DNA from: Tabrizicola sp. | GTDB lineage: Bacteria; Pseudomonadota; Alphaproteobacteria; Rhodobacterales; Rhodobacteraceae | Direction of reading: 5' to 3' | NCBI RefSeq assembly: GCF_016793705.1 | Contig: NZ_JAEULO010000035.1 | Location: forward strand, 124,001 to 188,000 | DNA: 64,000 nt | Shown here: positions 50,952 to 57,964 of the stretch, piece after piece | How the letters are laid out: each line of letters begins with the position of its first letter | Position numbering within the stretch: position 1 is the stretch's first letter | The notes under the pieces: model-generated | What the model was told of the DNA's origin: nothing | Databases searched by the model: none | What the model saw: only the letters and a program-made list of their open reading frames with translations | Translations under genes and position numbers: made by a program

Positions 50952-50998
50952 AAAAATCTTACTCAAGATTCTTGACAAATTCCTTCCTCAAGGAATTT
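50952..50998 (-). terminator. Tandem AT-rich hairpins, possible attenuator
   Basis: On the minus strand: AAATTCCTT / AAGGAATTT (9 bp, 4-nt loop) and then AATCTT / AAGATT (6 bp, 4-nt loop) followed by T residues and G. The middle part TCAAGA-T-TCTTGA can pair differently, so the structures are partly exclusive. Located between the two saccharopine dehydrogenase genes, about 30 bp before the downstream start. Confidence 0.65.
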
Positions 50999-51019
50999 GG
51001 GCCCCGCTCGATACCTTGC

Positions 51020-52069
51020 TCACACGCCCGCGACGTGCCTGTCGAATTCCACCTTCGCCCGCCCCCAGACGCCCCGGTCCAGCGCATCCAGCGTCAGAAG
51101 CGACGGCAACAGCTGCGCCGCATAATCCTCGCTCGATTCCACCGGCATCAGGCTCGGCAGGTTGTCGATCGCCGTCACATCCAGCGGCGGCACATCATGC
51201 ACCCTTAGCGCCGGAGCATCCCAGTCCGTCGCCCGATCATAGACCTTGATCGGCGAGAAATCCGAGGTCGGGTCGCAGGCGATATCCCCGATCACCGTCA
51301 GCCTGCGCGGATCGGTCTTCGCAGACGCAGGCACGAACACCGGGCAGCCCGGCCGGGCGAGGATGCAGTTCAGGAAGATCTCGTGCTGCAAGACCTCAGG
51401 GAACGGCCCGCCGCTCGCGGTCTCCGCCATGTCCCATTTCGTCACCGCCACGCCCATTGCCGTGCACAGGTCGGCCGCCCCCGTACCGACCCGCCCCAAT
51501 GCCCCGATGATGATCGCCCGGGGCCGCGATAGCCCCGCCAGTTCCGCGCCCAACTCCGCCAGCAGCGCCTCCTTCGACGCCACCTTCCGCACCGGGCCGG
51601 CAATCCCGCCCCGCTGTTGCGCCGCCCAGCATGTCAGCGAAACCGCTGCGCCCGCATAGCCGGCCCAATAGCCAAAGGCCGCGACCCGCCGCCCATCCTC
51701 GCCCACAAGATATTCCAGGTCATACAGTACCCCGCCCCCGGCCTTGAACCGCTTGAGCAGGACCCGCCCCGCCGGTTGCCCCTTGAACGCATGGCCGAAC
51801 ATGATGTGCCGATGCGTCAGCGGCGTGCCGTCCTCCGGCAGTTCCTTCAGCCCGAAGATGATCGCATCGGCAGGAGCCGTGGGCCACGCATTCTCCGCAG
51901 CGACCTCGCAGCCCGCCGAAACATACCCCTCCAGCGGGATCGCCCGGACCGAGGACTTCTCCACCGTCACCCGGATGCCCGCCTTCACCAGCGCGGCCGC
52001 ACCTTCGGGCGTGATTCCCACCCGCTCCTCGTTCGGCCGCTGCTCGGCCCGCACCCAGAGATGGGTCAT
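51020..52069 (-). CDS. Saccharopine dehydrogenase, lysine-forming (Lys1-like)
   Basis: A 349-residue NAD-dependent enzyme of the Lys1/AlaDH-PNT group. It starts THLWVRAEQRPNEERVGITPEGAAALVKAGIRVTVEKSS, with conserved R and E. It has AIIFGLKELPEDGTPLTHRHIMFGHAFKGQ, LEYLVGEDGRRVAAFGYWAGYAGAA, the Rossmann ALGRVGTGAADL and FLNCILARPGCPVFV. It interconverts saccharopine and lysine plus 2-oxoglutarate. The ATG at 52069 follows the family N terminus. Divergent from the GT61 gene. Confidence 0.9.
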   Translation of the reverse strand: MTHLWVRAEQRPNEERVGITPEGAAALVKAGIRVTVEKSSVRAIPLEGYVSAGCEVAAENAWPTAPADAIIFGLKELPEDGTPLTHRHIMFGHAFKGQPAGRVLLKRFKAGGGVLYDLEYLVGEDGRRVAAFGYWAGYAGAAVSLTCWAAQQRGGIAGPVRKVASKEALLAELGAELAGLSRPRAIIIGALGRVGTGAADLCTAMGVAVTKWDMAETASGGPFPEVLQHEIFLNCILARPGCPVFVPASAKTDPRRLTVIGDIACDPTSDFSPIKVYDRATDWDAPALRVHDVPPLDVTAIDNLPSLMPVESSEDYAAQLLPSLLTLDALDRGVWGRAKVEFDRHVAGV

Positions 52070-52239
52070 GTCCCGGTCCCTCCCAAATTTGCCGCGTGAT
52101 AGCAGAACCGGCGCCAGGATACAGGGGTCCGCGATCGGCATGGATGTCTCCGGCAGGACGGGTCCAAAGCCTTGCGGGCCGGACAGGAAATCGGGATAGA
52201 GGACGGGCCAAGGTCGAAACGCCACAGGTGGCCCCGCAT

Positions 52240-53460
52240 ATGCCGACGATCCCGAAGGACCTGCCCCCGTTCGACATCGAGCGACAGGCGACGATTGTCG
52301 CGGGCGAGCCCGGCCGCGGGCGCGAGGCCGAAGACGACGGGACCGCGCCGGGGATGGGCCGTCCCCTGATGGGGATCGGGGTCCGCCGCGCCGACGGGAC
52401 CAAGGCCCGCTTCGGAACCGATGTCTTCCTGCACCGCCGCTCGCGGCCCGTGCCGCTGGACGCGGTGAAGACCGAAGCCGGACACCGCCCCGGACGCTGC
52501 ATCTACGGCGGCGTGATCGGGCCGGGGTTCGGCCATCTGCTGACCCAGTCGATCGGGCGTCTCTGGCTCTGCGACCTCTTCCCCGAGGCCCCTGTCCTCT
52601 TCGTCAGCTCGCGTCGTGGGCTGACCGTGATCCCCGATTATTTCGTGCAGGTGCTGCGCCAGCTGGGCATCGGCAATCCGGTGGAACTGGTCTGCCAGCC
52701 CCTGCGGGTCGAGGAGCTGGTGGTGGGCGAAGAGCTGTGCAACCTGCATCGCCGGCCCAGCGTGATGCCGCAGTTCCCGGCCTGGCTCCGGGCGCACCGT
52801 CCGGCGACGCCGGCCGAACCCGGACTGCAGCTCTATGTCAGCCGGGCCAGGCTGGGCCTCGCCAACGGGCAATTCCTGCAAGAGGCCGACCTCGAGGCGT
52901 TCCTCCAGAGCCAAGGCTATCGGATCATCCACCCCGAAACGCTGTCGATGGCCGACCAGATGCGCGCCTATGGCTCAGCCGAGAAGCTTGTCTTCGCCGA
53001 TGGGTCCGCCGTCCACCTCTGGTCGCTGATCGCGAGGCCCGAGCAGCAGGCGGCGATGATCCTGCGGCGCCCACTGGACAGCCATATCGCACGCTGGTTC
53101 CAGGGGTTGCCCGACGTGAAGCTCGACTATCTGGATACCCGGATCGCGGATTTCTCCCGGCGGGGCGGGCCATCGAACACCAGCGTCGCCCTCCTCGACC
53201 TGCAGGCCTTGTGCGCGGCGCTGCGCCGTCTCGGCTTCCTTGCCACCGACGCTGCGATCGGACCGCCCCGTCCGGTGCTCGAAACCTGGCTGGCGCGGAT
53301 GGAACGGGGGCGATCCCCGCTCCGCTCCGCACCCCCCGAGCTGGACGAAAGATCGCGCCAGCTGATCCGGCGTCGGCCCGGCGTGAAGTCCAGCGCCTCC
53401 CCCGCAGAGACCGCCGCAGAGACCCCGCAATCCGGCGATCCGCCACAGCTTTCGCCGTGA
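52240..53460 (+). CDS. GT61 (DUF563) glycosyltransferase
   Basis: A 406-residue protein of the GT61 glycosyltransferase family. Visible motifs: RCIYGGVIGPGFGHLLTQSIGRLW, LQLYVSRARLG, HPETLSMADQMRAYGSAEKLVFADGSAVHLWSLI, which corresponds to the family's GxHGAxL region, here in the form ADGSAVHLWSL. Likely adds a sugar to a surface glycan. No signal peptide is visible. The ATG at 52240 precedes the likely conserved start; a longer frame from 52096 is less likely. It lies 65 bp before rfbC. Confidence 0.75.
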   Translation: MPTIPKDLPPFDIERQATIVAGEPGRGREAEDDGTAPGMGRPLMGIGVRRADGTKARFGTDVFLHRRSRPVPLDAVKTEAGHRPGRCIYGGVIGPGFGHLLTQSIGRLWLCDLFPEAPVLFVSSRRGLTVIPDYFVQVLRQLGIGNPVELVCQPLRVEELVVGEELCNLHRRPSVMPQFPAWLRAHRPATPAEPGLQLYVSRARLGLANGQFLQEADLEAFLQSQGYRIIHPETLSMADQMRAYGSAEKLVFADGSAVHLWSLIARPEQQAAMILRRPLDSHIARWFQGLPDVKLDYLDTRIADFSRRGGPSNTSVALLDLQALCAALRRLGFLATDAAIGPPRPVLETWLARMERGRSPLRSAPPELDERSRQLIRRRPGVKSSASPAETAAETPQSGDPPQLSP

Positions 53461-53525
53461 TTCCCGTTTGAAACCCGCCGTCCGCCGGTGCAAGTCTGGG
53501 CGGAATGTCAGAAGGTCAGGCCAAG

Positions 53526-54089
53526 ATGCAAATCGACACCACCCCACTTCCCGAGGTGCTGGTCCTCACCCCCCGCCGCTTCGGTGACGCGCGCGGCTGG
53601 TTCATGGAAACCTGGAACGCCGAGCGGATGGCCAATGCCGGACTCGACTTGCCCTGGGTGCAGGACAACCACTCCTTCTCCGCCACCAAAGGCACGCTGC
53701 GGGGCCTGCACTTCCAGTCGCCGCCCCGCGCGCAGGACAAGCTCGTCCGCTGCTCGAAGGGCGCGATCCTTGACGTGGCGGTCGATATCCGCAGCGGCTC
53801 GCCGACCTTCGGCCAGCACGTCGCCGTCGAGCTGACCGCCGACAACGGCCGCCAGCTTTTCGTCCCCAAGGGCTTCCTGCACGGCTTCGTGACGCTGACC
53901 GCCGACACCGAGGTCCAGTACAAATGCTCCGACCTCTACAGCCCTCAGAATGACGGCGCCGTCCGCTGGGACGATCCGGCCCTCGGCATCGACTGGGGCA
54001 CCAGCACCCCCACCCTCTCCGACAAGGACGCCCGCGCCCCCCTCCTCGCCGACATCGGCCAGCCCTTCCGCTACGGAGTCCCGGAATGA
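53526..54089 (+). CDS. rfbC: dTDP-4-dehydrorhamnose 3,5-epimerase
   Basis: Third enzyme of dTDP-L-rhamnose synthesis. The 187-residue cupin-fold protein has [59 protein letters not shown], and [25 protein letters not shown]. The epimerase histidine is in GLHFQ. The ATG at 53526 is the likely start; ATG at 53505 is possible. Overlaps rfbB by 4 bp. Confidence 0.95.
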   Translation: MQIDTTPLPEVLVLTPRRFGDARGWFMETWNAERMANAGLDLPWVQDNHSFSATKGTLRGLHFQSPPRAQDKLVRCSKGAILDVAVDIRSGSPTFGQHVAVELTADNGRQLFVPKGFLHGFVTLTADTEVQYKCSDLYSPQNDGAVRWDDPALGIDWGTSTPTLSDKDARAPLLADIGQPFRYGVPE

Positions 54090-55123
54090 AGCTCCTCGTC
54101 ACCGGCGGCGCCGGCTTCATCGGTTCCGCCGTGGTCCGCCTTGCCGTCGCCCGCGGCCACGAGGTCGTCAACCTCGACGCCATGACCTATGCCGCGAACG
54201 AGGCCAACGTCGCGTCGGTCGCCCAGTCGAACCTCTACAGCTTCGAGAAGGCCGACATCCGCGACCGCGCAGCCCTCGACCGCATCCTCGCCACGCATAA
54301 CCCCGACGCCGTGATGCACCTCGCCGCCGAAAGCCATGTCGACCGCTCCATCGACGGCCCGTCGGATTTCATCGAGACCAACATCACCGGCACCTTCAAT
54401 CTTTTGGAAGCCGCCCGCGCCCACTGGACCCGCCAAGGCAAACCCGAAAGCTTCCGCTTCCACCACATCTCCACCGACGAGGTCTTCGGCTCGCTGGGAC
54501 CGGAGGGCCAGTTCACCGAACACACCCCCTACGACCCCCGCTCGCCCTATTCCGCCTCCAAGGCCGCCTCCGACCATCTGGTCCGCGCCTGGACCGAGAC
54601 CTACGGCCTGCCCGTGCTCCTTACGAACTGCTCCAACAACTACGGCCCCTACCATTTCCCGGAAAAGCTGATCCCCGTCACCATCCTGAACGCGCTGCAC
54701 GGTCGCCCGATCCCGGTCTACGGCACCGGCGAGAACATCCGCGACTGGCTCTATGTCGAGGATCATGCCGACGCCCTCCTCCTCGTCCTGGAAAAGGGCG
54801 CCTTGGGCCGCAGCTACAACATCGGCGGCGAGAACGAACGCCGCAACATCGACCTGGTCCGCACCATCTGCGCGCTGCTCGACGAGATGGCCCCGAAAGC
54901 CACCCCCTACGCCGACCAGATCACCTTCGTCACCGACCGCCCCGGCCACGACGCCCGCTACGCCATCGACCCCTCCCGCCTCCGCGAGGAACTCGGCTGG
55001 CGGCCCTCGGTCACCGTGGAGGAAGGCCTGCGCCGCACCGTCCGCTGGTATCTCGACAACGAAAGCTGGTGGCGCCCTCTCCTCGACCGGAAAGGCGTAG
55101 GGGAAAGGCTCGGCAAGGCATGA
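54086..55123 (+). CDS. rfbB: dTDP-glucose 4,6-dehydratase
   Basis: Second enzyme of dTDP-rhamnose synthesis, an NAD-dependent short-chain reductase. The 345-residue chain begins [18 protein letters not shown] (nucleotide-binding), followed by [37 protein letters not shown], the [14 protein letters not shown] catalytic Tyr/Lys pair, [17 protein letters not shown] and [12 protein letters not shown]. Overlaps rfbC and rfbD by 4 bp each. Confidence 0.96.
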   Translation: MKLLVTGGAGFIGSAVVRLAVARGHEVVNLDAMTYAANEANVASVAQSNLYSFEKADIRDRAALDRILATHNPDAVMHLAAESHVDRSIDGPSDFIETNITGTFNLLEAARAHWTRQGKPESFRFHHISTDEVFGSLGPEGQFTEHTPYDPRSPYSASKAASDHLVRAWTETYGLPVLLTNCSNNYGPYHFPEKLIPVTILNALHGRPIPVYGTGENIRDWLYVEDHADALLLVLEKGALGRSYNIGGENERRNIDLVRTICALLDEMAPKATPYADQITFVTDRPGHDARYAIDPSRLREELGWRPSVTVEEGLRRTVRWYLDNESWWRPLLDRKGVGERLGKA

Positions 55124-55965
55124 AGCTCCTGATCTTCGGCAAGACCGGCCAGGTCGCGCGCGAACTCGCGCGGATCGTGCCAGAGGCGACCTTCCTTGGC
55201 CGCGACGAGGCCGACCTCCTGAACCCCGCCGCCTGTGCTGCCGCCATCGCCGCCACCGACGCGCAAGCCGTGATCAACGCCGCCGCCTGGACCGCCGTCG
55301 ACAAGGCCGAGGTCGAGGAAGCCGCTGCCACCATCGTCAACGGCGCGGCCCCCGCCGCAATGGCCCGCGCCGCTGCCGCCAAAGGCCTGCCCTTCCTTCA
55401 TATCTCCACCGACTACGTCTTCGACGGACAGGGCACCCGGCCCTTCGCCCCTGAGCATCCGACCGCGCCGCTGAACGCCTATGGCCGCTCCAAGCTGGCC
55501 GGGGAACAGGGCATTCGCGCCGCAGGCGGCAGCCACCTGATCCTGCGCACCTCCTGGGTCGTCTCGGCGCACGGGGCGAATTTCATCAAGACCATGCTCC
55601 GCCTCGGGGCCGAGCGCGAAAGCCTCAACGTCGTCGCCGACCAGATCGGCGGCCCCACCCCGGCAGCCGACATCGCAGGCGCGCTGATCACCGCCGCCAA
55701 GGCCATGGTCCAGGGCATGCCCGGCGGCACTCATCACTTTGCGGGCGCCCCCGATACCAGCTGGGCCGGTTTTGCTCGGGCGATCATGGCCGAGGCCGGG
55801 CTTGCCTGCCGGATCAATGACATCCCAACCGCCGATTACCCCACTCCCGCCCGACGCCCGCTGAATTCTCGCCTTGATTGCCATGCATTGCAGGACGCGT
55901 TCGGCATCCCCCGCCCCGACTGGCGCGCGGGCCTTGCCGTCATCGTGAAGGAGCTGACCGCATGA
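55120..55965 (+). CDS. rfbD: dTDP-4-dehydrorhamnose reductase
   Basis: Final reduction to dTDP-L-rhamnose. The 281-residue NADPH enzyme has [59 protein letters not shown] (Tyr/Lys) and [19 protein letters not shown]. The ATG at 55120 overlaps the rfbB stop (ATGA); an upstream frame belongs to no gene. Confidence 0.95.
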   Translation: MKLLIFGKTGQVARELARIVPEATFLGRDEADLLNPAACAAAIAATDAQAVINAAAWTAVDKAEVEEAAATIVNGAAPAAMARAAAAKGLPFLHISTDYVFDGQGTRPFAPEHPTAPLNAYGRSKLAGEQGIRAAGGSHLILRTSWVVSAHGANFIKTMLRLGAERESLNVVADQIGGPTPAADIAGALITAAKAMVQGMPGGTHHFAGAPDTSWAGFARAIMAEAGLACRINDIPTADYPTPARRPLNSRLDCHALQDAFGIPRPDWRAGLAVIVKELTA

Positions 55966-56834
55966 CCCGCAAAGGCATTCTCCTCGCCGGAGGCACCGGC
56001 TCGCGGCTCTGGCCGATCACGCTCGGCACCTCGAAACAGCTTCTGCCGATCTACGACAAGCCGATGGTCTATTATCCCATCTCGGTCCTGATGCTGGCGG
56101 GCATCCGTGAGATCGCCATCATCACCACGCCGGAAGACCAGCCCCAGTTCCAGCGCCTGCTGCAAGACGGCAGCCAATGGGGCGTGCGCTTCACCTGGAT
56201 CATCCAGGAAAAGCCGGAGGGGCTGGCGCAGGCCTACCTATTGACCCGCGATTTCCTGAACGGCGCACCTTCGGCGATGGTGCTGGGCGACAACATCTTC
56301 TTCGGCCACGGCCTGCCGGAAATCCTGTCGCGCGCCCATGACCAGGACACCGGCGGCACCGTCTTCGGCTACCATGTCTCCGACCCCGAACGCTACGGCG
56401 TGGCGGCCTTCGACGCCGATGGCCGCGTCACCCAGATCATCGAAAAGCCGAAGAACCCGCCCTCCAGCTTCGCCATCACCGGCCTTTACTTCCTCGACGG
56501 CCGCGCCCCCGACATCGCGGCACAGATCAAGCCCTCGCCGCGTGGGGAACTGGAGATCGTCGACGTGTTGGAACACTACCGCGCCGAGGGTTCGCTTCAG
56601 GTCGAACGCATGGGCCGCGGTTTCGCCTGGCTGGACACCGGCACGCCGGGCAGCCTGCTCGACGCCGGGAACTTCGTTCGCACGCTACAGGACCGGCAGG
56701 GGATGCAGGTCGGCTCTCCGGACGAGATCGCCTTCCGGCAAGGCTGGATCAGCCGTGACGGGTTGGGCGAACGGGCAAAGGTCTTCGGCAAGTCCAGCTA
56801 CGGCGCGCATCTGGCAAGCGTGCTCAAAGAGTGA
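55962..56834 (+). CDS. rfbA: Glucose-1-phosphate thymidylyltransferase
   Basis: First enzyme of the pathway, making dTDP-glucose. The 290-residue nucleotidyltransferase has RKGILLAGGTGSRLWPITLGTSKQLLPIYDKPMVYYPIS, IIQEKPEGLAQAYLL, VLGDNIFFGHGL, GFAWLDTGTPGSLLDAG and a C-terminal KSSYGAHL. The ATG overlaps the rfbD stop by 4 bp. The order rfbC-B-D-A is complete, so the cell can make dTDP-L-rhamnose for surface polysaccharide. Confidence 0.96.
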   Translation: MTRKGILLAGGTGSRLWPITLGTSKQLLPIYDKPMVYYPISVLMLAGIREIAIITTPEDQPQFQRLLQDGSQWGVRFTWIIQEKPEGLAQAYLLTRDFLNGAPSAMVLGDNIFFGHGLPEILSRAHDQDTGGTVFGYHVSDPERYGVAAFDADGRVTQIIEKPKNPPSSFAITGLYFLDGRAPDIAAQIKPSPRGELEIVDVLEHYRAEGSLQVERMGRGFAWLDTGTPGSLLDAGNFVRTLQDRQGMQVGSPDEIAFRQGWISRDGLGERAKVFGKSSYGAHLASVLKE

Positions 56835-56868
56835 CCTTGCCCCACTGTCACGGGCACCCCTTGTCAGG

Positions 56869-56942
56869 GGTTAAGAAACCGTGAACGCCCGCGACTAACC
56901 TGCTGAAATCACTTGTCATTCAACGATTGTCCACCGTGGACA
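56869..56942 (+). repeat. Copy B of the 74-bp convergent-gene repeat
   Basis: Starts GGTTAAGAAACC, includes GAACGCCCGCG and CTGAAATCA, and ends with the same 15-bp palindrome TGTCCACCGTGGACA (56928-56942) as copy A. The palindrome stops one base before the fdsD stop codon. Confidence 0.82.
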
Positions 56943-56943
56943 G

Positions 56944-57174
56944 TCAGGCCGCCTCTTCCGCCGCAGGCCGCCGGATCTTGCCCGCCGCTTCGAGCACCAG
57001 GGGTCTGAAACCCTCTCCGCCCGCATCGATCTTCTGGAACAGCTGCCGCCGCATCCTGGGCTCCCAGAAATCGTTGATATGCGCGGCGAGCAGCGAAACC
57101 CCCTCGGCATGCGGCTTCGATTCCATGAATTTCGCGATGTCATTCGCCATGCGCACGATCTTGTCAGCCGACAT
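56944..57174 (-). CDS. fdsD: Formate dehydrogenase delta subunit
   Basis: A 76-residue protein: DKIVRMANDIAKFMESKPHAEGVSLLAAHINDFWEPRMRRQLFQKIDAGGEGFRPLVLEAAGKIR, the FdsD/DUF pattern of soluble NAD-dependent formate dehydrogenases. In R. capsulatus FdsD is needed for assembly or insertion of the cofactor into FdsA. It overlaps fdhD (fdsC) by 11 bp and ends the operon. Confidence 0.93.
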   Translation of the reverse strand: MSADKIVRMANDIAKFMESKPHAEGVSLLAAHINDFWEPRMRRQLFQKIDAGGEGFRPLVLEAAGKIRRPAAEEAA

Positions 57175-57964
57175 GGGCCCCCTCCGTCTTCAAACGATCC
57201 GTATGCGAGAAGACCTCGAACAGGTCCCCCTTCGCCAGCGCAACCAGCGTGATCCCCGCCCGCTCGGCCAGTTCCACCGCCGCCACCGTCGGCGCCGAGA
57301 CCGCGACGATCAGCGGGGCGCCCAGCATGGCGACCTTCTGCACCATGTCGGTGGAGACGCGGCTGGTCAGCACCACCGCCCCCTCCGGCCCGATGCCCTG
57401 GCGGACCATCGCGCCCACCAGCTTGTCCAGCGCATTGTGCCGCCCCACGTCTTCCCGCGCCAGCAGCACCCGCCCGTTCCAGAACGCCGCGCCATGCACT
57501 GCGCGCGTCGCGTCATGCAGCCGCTGTTCGCCCGGCAGCGCCGCCACCGCCTCCCGCACCTGCGCCGGGGTCATCCGGAACCCGGACGGAGCCACCATCG
57601 GCACCTCGCGCAAAGCCTGGTCGATCGAGTCGATCCCGCACAGCCCGCAGCCCACCGGCCCCGCCATCACCCGTCGCCGCGCAGCGAGCCGTGACTCGGC
57701 CTCTGGCCGCAGCCAGACCTGCACGTCGTAGCCCCGGGCCAGCTCCTCAACCTCGACCGACAGGATATCCTGCGGCCCTGCAATTCCCTCGGTCAGGGCA
57801 AACCCATACCCGAAGTCCTCAAGGTCCGAGGGCGTCGCCATCATCACCGCCTGCGTCGTCCCGTTGAACGACAGCGCGACGGCCACCTCCTCGGGCAGGA
57901 CCCGGTCCCCCGGCTGAACCGAGGGCCCGAACACCAGCCGGGGCGTGGCCCGCGCGCCGATCAT
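57164..57964 (-). CDS. fdhD: Formate dehydrogenase sulfurtransferase FdhD/FdsC
   Basis: A 266-residue FdhD-family protein which inserts sulfur into bis-MGD and matures FdsA. The key CxxC cysteine loop is VGCGLCGID; other motifs are SFNGTTQAVMMATPSDLEDFGYGFALTEGI, REDVGRHNALDKLVGAMV and SRVSTDMVQKVAMLG. It starts at 57964, overlapping the fdsA stop by 4 bp (ATGA). In R. capsulatus this gene is called fdsC. Confidence 0.94.
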   Translation of the reverse strand: MIGARATPRLVFGPSVQPGDRVLPEEVAVALSFNGTTQAVMMATPSDLEDFGYGFALTEGIAGPQDILSVEVEELARGYDVQVWLRPEAESRLAARRRVMAGPVGCGLCGIDSIDQALREVPMVAPSGFRMTPAQVREAVAALPGEQRLHDATRAVHGAAFWNGRVLLAREDVGRHNALDKLVGAMVRQGIGPEGAVVLTSRVSTDMVQKVAMLGAPLIVAVSAPTVAAVELAERAGITLVALAKGDLFEVFSHTDRLKTEGAHVG

